Positions 35,367 to 47,087 of a stretch of DNA of 64,000 nucleotides are shown one piece after another. The position numbers and the translations under genes are program-made. The stretch's first letter is position 1. The number at the start of each line of letters is the position of its first letter. The stretch lies in contig CM059977.1 of NCBI GenBank assembly GCA_030490835.1, positions 36,167,676-36,231,675 of the forward strand, given 5' to 3'. The DNA is from Annona cherimola (lineage: Eukaryota; Streptophyta; Magnoliopsida; Magnoliales; Annonaceae). A model generated the notes under the pieces. The model was not told where the DNA came from. It did no database searches and saw only the letters and a program-made list of their open reading frames with translations.

Positions 35367-35950
35367 GAGCATGATTATATACACCATAATGTATTTTAAA
35401 TTGAAATACAACATTAGTTTATTTTTATAATTATTTATATTTTTGAAATTTTCTTAATATGTATTTTTCCTAAGCATATTTAAGTTATACTAAGTTTTAT
35501 TATTTTATAATACTTTTATATATCTTATTTTTATTTTTAAAAATCAAAATTTTAAGGAGTAAAAAATGACTTAAATGCCTCTGAAATTGATGATTTTTTA
35601 TAAATATAAAATAAACATGTAAAAGTATTATAAAATGGCAAAACTTGATACATGGATTAAATATAATCAGAAAAAGATATTTAAAAAAAAGATCAAATAA
35701 AAATAAATAAATATTATATTTTATCTTAAAATACATTATAATGTATACCAAGGTCGATCATATACTGCTGGACTGAAGTCATCCGAACTTTGTTCGCTTG
35801 TCTCACAGCAAAGTAGGGCCGTCCATTTTGGCGGGCTAGTGCCGAGTTGTTCAATGAAGGTTTGCGGGGCTTTTTCAAAAAAGCCCTTGCGTAGGGAGAG
35901 AAAAAGGTGGAAAATCCAAATTTCTAAAGAGAGCCAACCCATGGGAAGTG
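35367..35950. repeat. Left inverted repeat of the composite element, split by a MITE
   Basis: Outer 19 bases at 35367-35385, then the MITE, then about 210 bases from TATACC at 35744. The reverse complement of this repeat matches 56345-56542, including GATCATATAC, TGTTCAATGAAGGT, GGGGCTTTTTCAAAAAAGCC and the AAATCCAAATT stretch. Confidence 0.7.
35386..35739. mobile_element. MITE, 354 bp
   Basis: Perfect 14-bp terminal inverted repeats ATAATGTATTTTAA ... TTAAAATACATTAT, extending imperfectly to about 30 bp. AT-rich interior without coding capacity. Flanks TATACACC and TGTATACC match at six of eight positions, consistent with a worn 8-bp hAT-type target duplication. The uninterrupted form of the target survives at the right inverted repeat. 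Confidence 0.7.
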
Positions 35951-36139
35951 ATTCTCAGCATTTTCTCATGGGAAGCCTATCATCCATCGTCCATTTTCGA
36001 TAGACGGCTTAGATTGCTAAGAGTAATTTAGGTATTCGAAAATTTTACAAGGGGGTGTCGACTGACATCCTCTCGCACCTGCGGCTCCCATCATCCCTCC
36101 TCTTCATTTTTCTCTCCCCCTTCTATGCCCTAGCTCGTG

Positions 36140-36565
36140 TTATCTCTCGCCCCTACTTTGGCGATCTTTCCTTCCACCACTCTTGCGATTTTTTCTCCAC
36201 CCCTTTCTCTCCCCTTCTTCGTTCCCGGGCCCCCTTTCTCCCCATCTATGATGCCGGCCACTTGCAGCTCTATCTAGATCAGCGAACAACTGCTGCAGGC
36301 AAGTCTTCCTAGGCCCCCTTTCTCCCCATCTATGATGTCGGCCATTGGTAGCTCTATCTAGACCAGCAAACAACTGCCGCAGGAAAGTTGAGACGCCATT
36401 AAGGTTAATTTTTTTGATTTGAAAGGGAGAGGAAAACTCCCAATATTCTTTTCTATTTTTCGTTATCTCCGAAACCAATTTAGCAATAGCTTCTGATTTG
36501 TTCATCACACAGTATCCATCTTCTTCGATTTTGTTTTCTTCCCCTGGTTCCTCTTTCTTTGCCAT
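36140..36565 (-). CDS. Unidentified ORF, 141 codons
   Basis: Starts MAKKEEPGEENKIEEDGYCV, then a helical-looking segment (SEAIAKLVSEITKNRKEYWE), then a repeated unit LQQLFADLDRAASGRHHRW arising from an 84-bp tandem duplication, and a basic tail. The first 60 residues could be a captured 5' exon; the rest looks like translated repeat. I recognise no family, and coding status is doubtful. Confidence 0.25.
   Translation of the reverse strand: MAKKEEPGEENKIEEDGYCVMNKSEAIAKLVSEITKNRKEYWEFSSPFQIKKINLNGVSTFLRQLFAGLDRATNGRHHRWGERGPRKTCLQQLFADLDRAASGRHHRWGERGPGNEEGERKGWRKNRKSGGRKDRQSRGER
36228..36397. repeat. 84-bp tandem duplication
   Basis: Two copies starting GGCCCCCTTTCTCCCCATC at 36228 and 36312, each containing AGCTCTATCTAGA(T/C)CAGC. 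About 90 percent similar by eye. Confidence 0.8.
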
Positions 36566-36599
36566 TTTTATTTTCTTTCGACTTCAAAGCTCATTGCCA

Positions 36600-37678
36600 T
36601 GCAGCTCTTATGCACTGCAACTCCAGCTTATTTCCGTAAGCTGGCACTATCACTTTTGTTATTCTTGATGCATTTTTGTGCTCTTTTCTCTATCTATTTG
36701 AATGTGGCAGTTCTTTTTTATGCTTTGATGATGATCTCATGGTTCATACTTGTTTGATTAAATGCTCAAATGGGCAGAACGAAAATAGTTACTTCGGTGG
36801 TCGGTTCTGATGGCATCACTCCAAGTGCCTAACAATGCTCCTAGCCTTTGTATCTAAATATATATTGAGTTAGATTCGAATGTTGTGTGGTGCGGAACTG
36901 TGGATTGGATTTTGGAATGTGGCATGTTATTGTAGGCCAACATCCTTTGTGGTTAGATGGCAATGCTATGTGGCAGCGTGGTTAGATTGGAATAACTATG
37001 TTTGTGTTTAATTTTTACTCAAATTGAAAAATGTTTACTGTTTATCTAATTTTGTTCATGACTTGTAGATAATATGAAAATGTCTACATTTTAGCCTAAT
37101 CCGCTGTTTAGAATAGATATGATTGCAGGATAAGATCTTTGGTTTAATGATGGCTGTTGAGTTTAGATTTATTAGTTTAAACTATAATGGAGTTGAATTT
37201 TTTCTTACATGTTATTTGAACATGTAGCATTGCATTGTATTTTTGCTTATGACTTCTTTTTTCTTACGCAGAATATCATTGCGAAAATTCTGGGTTATCA
37301 TCTGCTATCTTGTCTATTTCTTATATATTGATATAAGCATTGCCAACCTCCTTGAACCACATCCTCAGTTAAAACATTTGTTCCAAGGTTATGGCTTGCT
37401 AGTTGCACATCTATATACACCTTTTTTTTTCTCCTTATTCATATATTTATCCTGTAAATATAAGCCACAGATGACATGCCTTCACGGATGCATATGAATA
37501 GTACTCATAACATCATTAGGAAACTCCTTGATTTTATTCACCCTATTTAACATGAAAATCGCCAATTACGTAGTTGTTAATGTTCATGATTCACGGATAT
37601 TTGTGTATGCTTAGAAGATGGTGGTGCTTTCGGGCAATGTTTTGCTTTGAACTCACAATGATAATCTACTCCTCACAG
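36600..37678. other. Noncoding, intron-like sequence upstream of the first NAGLU-like exon
   Basis: T-rich DNA with no exon resembling the expected preceding NAGLU segment. It ends in a polypyrimidine/AG acceptor (CTCACAG) at 37678. Confidence 0.4.
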
Positions 37679-37773
37679 TTGGGGAGGACCAATTTCACAG
37701 AGTTGGCTGGATCAACAATTGGCTCTTCAGACGCGTATTCTCTCTCGTATGTTGGGGCTTGGCATGACACCAG
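37679..37773 (+). pseudogene. NAGLU exon fragment 1
   Basis: Encodes [20 protein letters not shown] and [11 protein letters not shown], ending in a split codon G|GT at the donor (CCAG|GTACAA). 95 bp. Confidence 0.85.
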
Positions 37774-38276
37774 GTACAACACAGTTTTATATTGCAAATT
37801 TTTTGGAGGAACTACTTGCTCACTTTTTATATTTGTTTGCCTTTTATAGACTTTGACATAATTTTTTTCATCATTATATACAGAGCAAATACTAACTATG
37901 ATTTTACTACAGAACATTATTTCATGTACGGTTTCTGCTGCCACTCGTTTATCCTAAACGTGCAAGGGCAAAGATTTCTGTAATCTGGTGCATTCAATCT
38001 TCATAAGTAAAAATTTTAATGTATCATTCAAGAGAGTATTGGATTTCATTTATGTAACTGTGCAATGAGCATTTCATTTGGTAGTTTCTTGATGAAAGCA
38101 CAACAGAATGGATCTCAATGTATTTTACTTTGTGTGAATCAGTATCCTCCAATTATAATCTCAAGTTGTTCATGTCGATTTCTCTATTTTTTGCACAACT
38201 TTCAGGTAGTGCAATACTACTATCTGTGAGCTGTGCGTTGTCCTTACATATTTAATATAATGTTTCACATTTCTAG

Positions 38277-38351
38277 TTCTTCCTTCATTCTCTAGGAATG
38301 TTCCAGCAGCACTGAGAAGTATTTTCCTTTCAGCCGATATAACAAGGCTTG
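38277..38351 (+). pseudogene. NAGLU exon fragment 2
   Basis: Continues the frame as VLPSFSRNVPAALRSIFLSA then DITRLG. Acceptor TTTCTAG, donor CTTG|GTGGCT. 75 bp. Confidence 0.85.
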
Positions 38352-38719
38352 GTGGCTAGTATTTTTTCCCTTAAATATCCTTGTTTATTTTGTTCTTGAT
38401 GTGTTGCAATGGTTACATAGTTGTACTTGAATTTTGATGAACAATGTGTATAATTTAGCCTTTCTCTCACTTACATTATCATATTCTAAACCTTATGCTA
38501 AATTCTCAAATGACTTTTACAGATGTGATTCTTTGTTATTAGTAGCTCACTTGAATTCAGTGTATTTCACTAGGACTGATGGAAAATGAAATGTGGTAAA
38601 CACATTTAGGAAGAGGATTGAGAAAGGAGTAAAACTGTAGGAGTAGAGCTGCATATCTAAAAAGCTATTAACATAGATATTCCACTAATATAGAAAATTC
38701 GTATGGAAACATGGTTAAT

Positions 38720-39900
38720 TGGAATTAGACAGCAAAGGTGGAGGCCATATATTTAGATTACAAAAACCCAAACTCATTTGCTTATGCTATTTTTTTCCTT
38801 TATTGTAAATTTATGAAAAATAAAGGAATTAATAATAGATACATTGATGTTGTTAAAGATATGTACGAGGGGGCTGTTATAAATGTGAGGACCATAAATG
38901 GAGATACTAATATTTTTCCAAATAAAATAGGTTTACATCAAGGCTTAGCCTTGAGTCCTTACCTTTTTACCTTAGTAATAGATGAAATTACTAGACTTCT
39001 ACAAGAAGAAGTACCTTGGTGTATGTTATTTGTAGATGACATTATTTTAATAGATGACACTAAAGAATGACTAAATTGAAATTGAATTGGTGGATAGATG
39101 CTTTAGAATCTAACAGTTTTAGAATTAGTCACACAAAAACTGAATATATGAAATGCAATTTTAATAATAGTGAGAACTGGGATGAGGAACCAATTAAGAT
39201 TTTAAATCAAGTAGTAACAAGAACTAATCATTTCCAGTACCTAGGTTCAATAGTTCAAGAAAATAGAGAAATTGAGAAAGATATAATACATAGAATTCAG
39301 GCAGGATGGAAGAAATGACAAAGTGCATCAGAAATTTTATGTGACTGTCGAGTTCCAATCAAATTAAAAGAAAATTTTTATAAGATTGCAATTAGACATG
39401 CTATACTTTATAGGGCAGAATGTTTGGCAGTTAAAGAATAACATGCATGTAAAATGAACGAAGTGAAAATGAGAATGTTAAGGTGGCTGAGTGGTAAAAC
39501 AAAAAAAGATAAAATTAGAAATAAAATATTTCGAGAAAAATCTAAAAGTGAGATCCATTAGCGATAAAATGAGAGAAAATAGAGTAAGATGATTTGGTCA
39601 AATTAAAAGGAGACCTAAAATGGCACCGGTTAAGAGGACCAAGTCTATCCAAGTAGAAGGTGGTAGGAGAATGAGAGGAAGACCCAAAAAATGGATGGAA
39701 ATAATTAAATAAGATTTAAAAAATTTACAAATTACTATAAATTTAGTCTTAAATTGCCAGGAATGGTGCAATAGAATCCATGCAGCCGACCCCACCTAGG
39801 TGGGAAATGACTTATGATGATGATGATGATGATAATCATAAATTTATGAGAAAGTCATAGCTGACCCCACATAGGTGGAAAATGGCTAATGACGATGATA
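38720..39900 (+). mobile_element. RTE-type LINE fragment
   Basis: 5'-truncated non-LTR retrotransposon lying in the intron between NAGLU exons 2 and 3. The RT palm shows GLHQGLALSPYLFTLVIDE and the catalytic box MLFVDDIILID, followed by SFRISHTKTEYMKC and FQYLGSIVQ, typical of plant RTE elements. Further C-terminal motifs (GRRMRGRPKKWM and AADPT) occur to 39800. The 3' end is a GATGAT microsatellite at about 39813-39834, the usual simple-repeat tail, followed by a second degraded copy of the tail to about 39905. Frames at 38738-39070 and 39067-39318 are open; the rest has stops. Confidence 0.85.
38738..39318 (+). pseudogene. RTE LINE reverse transcriptase segment
   Basis: Two overlapping frames (38738-39070 and 39067-39318) cover the RT palm to thumb. 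The FVDD catalytic pair is intact (family FADD). The endonuclease and RT fingers are absent, so this cannot be functional. Confidence 0.8.
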
Positions 39901-39959
39901 ACAGTCACTTTATAAAAAAGAAATTATAGATGGACTTTTAATTGATAAATATTTTTCTA

Positions 39960-40524
39960 ATATGCTTCTTCAGACTTTTGCAAATTCTCTGAGGGTATGT
40001 TTTGTGAGATGTAAAAGTGAAGTAATAGTAGATGTTAAGAGTGGAATCTAAATGGAACTGTGAAAGGAGAAGTGACAACGTTACCAGATTGGTGGTGATT
40101 CTGGTCAAAAGTGAATGAACATGAAATAAACAATCTTTTGTTTTAAAAATTAGGTAATCATGTGTAAACAGTGTTGTTATTGGTAATTAATGTCATTATC
40201 TAGTAAAAGAGGGTGGAAAATTGAGGTTTTACAACTCATTTGCTCCTCTATACTTCTGCCAATTTCTCTGAGCATGTGATCTGTCAGACATAGTAGTGAA
40301 GTAACATGTAGAAGGGGAACCTAAAAAGGAAGGAAATGTAAAAGGATAAATGATAAGCTTAGAAGTATAGGTGATGACGCTGGTCATAAATAAATAACCA
40401 TGGGATAGTCAATCTTTTATCTAAACAAAAGCCAGGTAATAATGTGTAGTGTAGGGCTGTTATTGGTGTTAATGTCATGTCACATAAAAAGATGGTGGAA
40501 AATGAGGTTTTACATCTCATTTAC
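39960..40524. repeat. Tandem duplication, unit about 282 bp, in intron
   Basis: Two copies; the best aligned parts are 40152-40242 and 40434-40524, both ending GTGGAAAAT(T)GAGGTTTTACA(A/T)CTCATTT. Earlier parts share CTTCTGCCAATTTCTCTGAG-like and CAATCTTTT segments. Divergence is high enough to indicate an old event. Confidence 0.7.
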
Positions 40525-40674
40525 AATAAAACAGACTAAACCTCATTGTTTGTTTCCAGCTTTGTTATACTTCAATTTATGCTTTCTGAATCTGTATTGT
40601 TTTAACTGCGATAACTCTATAATTGTAAGTTTGTTATTATTTCATACATCTCATACTGTCTTTAAAAACCGTAG

Positions 40675-40781
40675 GAACACTATTAATGATAATCCATGTT
40701 GGTGCTGCACTTACCTTCTTGATCCATCTGATCCACTGTTTATTGAAATTGGAGAGGCCTTTATCCTGCAACAAATTAAAG
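40675..40781 (+). pseudogene. NAGLU exon fragment 3
   Basis: Encodes [20 protein letters not shown] then [16 protein letters not shown]. Acceptor CCGTAG, donor AAAG|GTGTAT. Its start is out of phase with exon 2 by a short deletion, and the usual Arg of the PRWCC block is Cys. Confidence 0.85.
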
Positions 40782-41593
40782 GTGTATACTTATGTTACAA
40801 CCATTACATTGAAAATTGCTTTCATGCAGATTCACTTGTATCCTACTATCATTTTCCCACAAAAAAAGAAGTGCTTAGAACATTTCTACTTGAATTTGTA
40901 AGTGCAGTCTGCATGAACTTTTCTGAGATACTTAATTAGATCTTAAAATTTGTTTCCACAGATTATGTAGTGACAGTAGCAGGAGCAAATGTCTAACGTT
41001 GGGTTCTCAAAAAACTTGCTTAATTTACTAATACTACCAGAAAAGATTTATCTATATGGTAGGTTTTATTTATTCTACTAAACCTACATGCATTGTTTAG
41101 GTTTCTACTTTTCATTTTAGGAGTATTGTCTCCATTTTTTCACTTTAGTTTGGCTATTTGTTCTACTTCCTGGAGCTTCTGTCCTGTAAATATTTTGCTC
41201 TACAAATTTCTATTTGCTTTCTTATATATAATAAGTCTTTTGATTTTCTTGTTGATTTTCTTCTTTCATGGCTTAGCATTCACAATGAACATATACCATT
41301 CAGTTTGACCTTTTACTTCAATCTTTAATGCAGAATATGGAGATATTACAGATATATACAACTGGTAACCTTTTTGTTCCTCCACACTTGTTTTCTTATG
41401 TAAATACACAGCTATGCAGTTATTCTGCGAGCCTATGTATTATACAGCAGTTTTATCTTGTAATCATCTTCCATGTGGCATATTTGGGAATAGTGAAATG
41501 AGGAGGTGAATGCAATAGAATTGAAAAATTAAAAATTTGATATGATATTTGCCTGCTCCGGATACCCTTAAAAACCATCTCCTACTCATCGTT

Positions 41594-44500
41594 TGTGAAA
41601 CCCTAACCCATGTAGGACCCATATGTATGTATTGAACGTGTGTATGATGATTATTTGTGAATTATGGAATTATGAAGGCATTATGTGATTTTTGCTAATT
41701 ATAGCAATTAGGGTTATGGGTTAGCATTAATTATGTGATTAAATATTTTGAGCCTAAATGAGACCATGGGTTTAGAATGAATTATTTGTGATTTAAATGT
41801 GCAAGAATATCATGAGAAATGATTTTCCATTATTTAAAATGAATTATGGGAATTAATGTGGAAATTGACAAGTTTGATGGAAAATATTAAAAAATTCATA
41901 ACTCAACGCCTATAAGGCGGATTCAAGTGAAATTTGAAATGGAAATTGTTAATGTTAGGCTTGGTATTATGGAATAAAAATATTATGAAAATTCGTGATG
42001 AAATGAGAATTATGAATTTTTAAGTATATGTTCATTTCAACCATTAACTTTAAACGGCTATATCGGGAGCTAGAAAACTCGAATTGAGTTGAAATTTGAA
42101 ATGGTTGAATGGAAAGGTGAGATGTTTATTTTGGATGGCTTGGATTACGCATGAAGTATTGAGAAAATGTCTGCATGAAAAAATGTGAGCATGTTTGACT
42201 TATGCTCCACAAAAGTACCAAGACATTAATGATGGAGTACCATACATAAATGCTTGATGCAAAAGGAATTTGAGGTGGAAAATTTCAGACCATTATTTGG
42301 GTATTTTATGTATTTATTGAAAAAGCATAAATATGGAAATTATCCATCCATTTAATGCAAGTTATGATGGATTTTCCAAAGTCATGGAGAAGGTGGCAAG
42401 GAAGGGACGTCCAAGGCTGTTTGGGCTGTCCAAATTGATTTTTTTTATTTTTCAAAAATGAATAAATGTTGCAGGGATATAATTACATGATATGTGCATC
42501 TAATAATGGAGATTTGTAGCAATTAAAAAATGCAAAAAGGTAGGTATATACTGCTGAAAATGTGGACAACATGGTGGGTGGAATAATGTGTAGAAAAGTG
42601 GCAGTTTTAGCCATTTTATTAATTTTTATTAACATCAAATTTATGGAGGAATTAAAGGGTGATTAGGAGCATAAATTACCCACATTTATACATGAAATAA
42701 AAATGAAAAATGGGATGCAAAAATCTGGACAGATTTGGGCGTGAATTGGCTATGCAGTTTACGGTCAAAGTGATGCAGATTTTATGATTTTTGGTAAAAA
42801 GTAAAAATGTATTTTACTTGGCCCAAATTCACCCACCTCATGTGGTAGATAAGGGAGCATTGAATAGGGGTAGAATTTCAGCACAAGTGGGCTCCACTGC
42901 TGGAAAAATTCCAGCAACATGTATAAGTCCTTAGCACGTTAAGTTGAGATGAAATTTGGGAACATTTTCTAAGTGCTGAAAACGTCCAAGGGAACCAGCA
43001 GCAACTCACGAATTTTCCCAAGGAAATAGGGGAGAAAAGCAAGGGAAAAAGCAAGGAAATTTGAAGAAGAAATTACTTCAAGTTGCTAAGATTTGATTTG
43101 CTACAAATCCAAGTAAGTATGTGTTGATCTTGGGGTTGCTTAACTTGAGTTCTTAAACTCAAAACTTGGAAATGAAAAGCATGCTTAAAGAATCTGTAAA
43201 ATGATGTTTTAACATGCCTTTGCATGAATATGGAATGGGTATTAAGTTTTAAGCATGAATCTTTAAGTTAAAGTTGATGGAAATGGAGTTAAGCATGCAT
43301 ATGAAATGGAAAATCCAAGTTGTTAAACCCTAAATCTCCAAGAAAAGTTGCTGTTTTGATTTGATGATTTTATTAAGCTATGAATCATGTATTCATGCCA
43401 AAAATATGAGGGTTTATGCTTAACTAATGAAAATTTGAAGTTATGGAATGCAAAGCATGGATTTTGACCTAATTTCTTAGATTTTGGGTTAAAAATGTTA
43501 TGGAAATGAACTTGCATGTTTTAAGCATGTTATGTAGGTTAAAATACCCTATATTTAAGGTATTATGGATGCCCAAAAGATTTGGTAAAAATAAACCCTG
43601 AATCTGATTTTTATGAATTTTTGAAGTAATGCATGTATGGAGTGGAAAGGGGTCTCAAAACGTGTGGGTTACCTGCTGTTTTGGGAAATAGAAATGTATG
43701 AATGTTAAATATATGTTAAACCCTAGAAAATGGGTTGAGAAAAATGGATTTAGTTGCTGGAAAATTCGGATTTTAGGGCTGCCCATAGTTATGTGTCAAA
43801 AGACACGTAAAACGGGTGAAAAACGGGTTCCAAACTTGCTGTTTTGGAAACCTATGGGTGAATGGATTTAAATCCCATGAAAATACCTTGAATGTAGTGT
43901 TAATTAAGGGTAATTAACCTGATGAAAAATGGATTAAATTTCTGAGTTAGGAAATTTTATGAAATGCATTGTGTTTAAGTGCTAAATGAGCTTATGTGAA
44001 GGGATAACGGTAAACAGGTGATGAATGACTTTTGAAAAATGATTTTATGCAAAAATGCATGAAAATGAGATGAATTCCATGTTTATGAATCTGTTTGAAA
44101 TGATATGATATTAATCCAAAATTTTGGACTAGATTTATGAAGCTAAGGTAATGTTATGTACGTAGAAGAAACACCCATATGTGTGTTTTGGAAAAATGGA
44201 AAAAATGGCAAAGTAAGCTTAATGAAGCTATAAATGATGTGTATGGAATGAATTTTATGATATTGAAATGGATACCCTAATTTTAGGGTTATATGTACAT
44301 GCTATGTTGTTTGATAGCCGAATGTGTGTAAAATGTGCTAATGTGTGCAAAATAAGCTATATATGTGTATGACGACTTATGAAGTCAAATGAATGATGGA
44401 TGTATATGAAATGGGTTGGAAAACTAAATGAAATTTGAGAAAAAGGAAATGTATGAAAAATTATATCATTTTTGTGTAGGCAAAGACAAAGAGAAAGTGG

Positions 44501-45554
44501 TGACGGAAAGCTAAGAACTTCAGGTAAGCAAGCAACTTTCTAAATGATTTTGGTTTTCATTATAAGGTATTTAAGGATGACCATTACTTTTTTATATGCG
44601 TATTGAAATGCTTATTTCTATTGAAATAAATGATTGCTTATTGTTTCATAATTATGCTTGAAATGTGATGAAGTATGGATTTGAAACGATGTTTCATTGA
44701 AATGGTGTTTAAAGAGGGATGGTGCAAAAAATTCTCTACATAAGAATGACAAGTTCCATGTGTAAGGGGGTATATAATGCCGGGGTGACTAAAAGTCATG
44801 CATGGAATGGAAATCAAGTAGGCTAGTCGAGGTAGCAAGTGGACAAGGAGTCCCCCTTGACGTTGCCAAGTCGGTAGGTCCGGCGCTAAGGATGGAAAAG
44901 ACATGTCATGGAATATTGTTCCCCGTGCTAGCGTACCGTCACATGAAGGATAACGTCATCAATGGAAATGATGAATTTGCAATCCCATGTTTAAGAAATG
45001 TTTATGAATGGTTTACGAGTATGGTTTTTCATGAATGATTTTCATGGAATGTTTATGAAAGTTTTATGAAAAGGTTTTTGCTCCACAGGTAGTTGATCAC
45101 TTGATAAGTGTCTCTACCGAAGGGAGAAATGCTTTTGAATAAACATGCCTTCAAAATGAATTGTCTGCAAAATATACAGCTTACTTATTGAGTTGAATTT
45201 CAACTGACGTTTTGTTTTCCAAACCCATAGACAGGTGAAAGAAGAGACCTGACAAAGGAGCAAGAGCTGAGCATTGAGGAAATGAAGAACAATATAAGTT
45301 TCATGTTGTGAAGAACTTATGTTGAATTATTGATTGTAAATTTACCTTGATGGTTTATGTTGACAATTATGATAATACATGCAGTGACATCTGATTTATG
45401 AGATGGTTTGAAATATGTTATGAAAATCATGTCTAGTTTTGCCATTATTGGATGGAAATGACTCAGATATGCATGAGACAAAAATAAGAAGGAATCAAAC
45501 TCCTATGAAATATATTTAATTGGATAAATATCCATTAAAACCCGCCGTGTGACA
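41594..45554 (+). repeat. Probable solo LTR of about 4 kb
   Basis: Begins TGTGAAACCCTAACCC and ends GCCGTGTGACA (TG...CA). The interior is noncoding, AT-rich and lacks gag-pol motifs; near the 3' end it has the CTTATTGAGTTGAATTTCAACT ... ACAGGTGAAAG arrangement seen in long LTRs of Tekay/Del-type elements. No primer site follows the end. No target duplication was found (TCGTT left, GGGCA right), so the exact ends are uncertain. It lies within the intron between NAGLU fragments 3 and 4. Confidence 0.5.
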
Positions 45555-45764
45555 GGGCAACAATCCTGATCACGTTACCAATCGAACAATCTTGAGGTAA
45601 GGCTGTGATACTCGGGCTGGAGCGCCACACCATTGGCTATAACTCTCATCTGACTCTTTTTCTTCCCTTTATTTACTTCATGAAGGACATCATCCTTATC
45701 TAGTTGATGTTGTTTTCATTTGTATTTCCATTTCACACTATTGAAGCACAACTAAATCTATTAT

Positions 45765-45859
45765 AGCAGTAACAATCTAGGTTTTTATGCTGCACTCCAT
45801 AGTTGTGCCTCAATTTTCAATGCACGTGCAACTGCATAAAAACCTAGCTTATCATTGCT
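45765..45859. repeat. Short imperfect foldback
   Basis: Arms 45765-45790 and 45834-45859 pair at 22 of 26 positions around CTAGGTTTTTATGC, with a 43-base loop. It could be a tiny MITE remnant or a small-RNA type hairpin. Confidence 0.6.
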
Positions 45860-46175
45860 GTACTACATGATGTGTTTTTCTTTGATAGACTTCGTTTTGT
45901 ATCTATGTCACTTAGAACCTTGCTCTTGATGTTGCACGACAAGTTTAGGTGTTGCCTGCTTTTGACTCCATCATAAATCCTCACAGTTTGTCTCCTAGAT
46001 GCCAGCCTCAAACCTTTGGTTACCTGATGACAAGCATTAAATCCTGTTATGACATTGCTGCATTATTCTCTGCTTTCACCGATAATATCCAAGTGATAGG
46101 TGTTGTCATTACATTTGCTTGCACATAATATGTCTATATCTCAATTGGTTGTCAATTCAATCGTGATTAATGTAG

Positions 46176-46293
46176 TGACACATTCAATGAGAATGGTCCA
46201 CCTACAACTGACTCAACATATATCTCCTCACTTGGAGCTGCTATTTACAAGGCAATGACAAAAAGTGATAAAGATGCCATATGGTTAATGCAA
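46176..46293 (+). pseudogene. NAGLU exon fragment 4
   Basis: Encodes [20 protein letters not shown] then [19 protein letters not shown] without a stop. Acceptor AATGTAG, donor CAA|GTATGT. The small exon expected before it (the EYGDVTDIYNC segment) is at best a degraded stretch near 40964. Confidence 0.85.
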
Positions 46294-47087
46294 GTATGTT
46301 TTTACTTTTCATCTCTTTAATGTTTACAATTCATGATATGCATGGATGGACAAATGTAAGTTAACGGTTTATTGTTGTTGAACTTGATCTGTTGTGCTAT
46401 TTTTTGAAGTATATATATGTCACAAGGTTCTATCCTTTCATGAGTATGACTTCTAGAAATGAATAGCTTTCCATTGACATACTTCAGATTGAATTACAAC
46501 TTCTGCTTCTTCTGAAAAATAGGCTGCACAAGCATAGTTGTTAAATGCTCAGGCACACCTCTTTTGCTTTAATGAGGGTTAGGAGAGTTCCCCATTCCTT
46601 GTGGCATTTTCCTAAGTTGCCAAGCATGCACCTGGTGTGGTTAATTGAACTTGCCCTATAAACAGAATAAAAAATTCTTTGGACATCCAAATAGGGTTTT
46701 GACTACCATGTTTTGATGGATCATTTTATATGGTGTTTTGCCCGTTTGAATTTTTTTTTATAATTTATTTTTGGTTTTGTTTATATGGATTTTTGCATGG
46801 AATATGTGGTCGGTTTAGTGCCATTTATGGAAAAAGTTTGACCCATTTTTAGTTTTCAAGTTGGCATACCTTGTAAGCTTGTCTTTATTGTGGTGTTATG
46901 ATTGGGATAAATAGAAGATGTTTTCCTTCCATTGATTGCATCTGCATTTGGCTATATTTCAAATGAATTATGTCAGTCCGAAGTGAGGATGTAAGTGAAA
47001 TATTTTTTGGATAAAGAAAAGATATTCTCAGTTTTACATCACGACTTCCAATCAACTAACTTGCTAACTTTTGTTGGTTCTATTCAG
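46294..47087. other. Noncoding spacer
   Basis: No convincing exon. The next expected NAGLU exon (GWLFYSDSS...) is not recognisable; only a weak trace occurs near 46430. Confidence 0.4.

Larger units (their letters stand above)
37679..46293 (+). pseudogene. Alpha-N-acetylglucosaminidase (NAGLU) fragment with introns
   Basis: Four exons (37679-37773, 38277-38351, 40675-40781, 46176-46293) encode a central part of a plant NAGLU, the GH89 lysosomal/vacuolar-type enzyme that removes terminal N-acetylglucosamine. Each is flanked by AG and GT. Key blocks are [44 protein letters not shown] and DTFNENGPP; the last includes a Glu that I recall as catalytic in the family. Exons 1-2 join in frame; joining exon 2 to exon 3 breaks the frame where a few bases (family DW) are missing. 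No upstream or downstream NAGLU exons were found, so perhaps a fifth of the roughly 800-residue protein is present. Introns carry an RTE LINE and a 4-kb LTR. Confidence 0.8.

Noticed and set aside
40442..40939. 165-codon plus-strand ORF as a separate protein
   Set aside because: Only residues matching exon 3 are meaningful; the rest reads through intron sequence on both sides.
37679..46293. Calling NAGLU a functional gene with TE-filled introns
   Set aside because: N- and C-terminal exons are not detectable and the join between exons 2 and 3 is out of frame.
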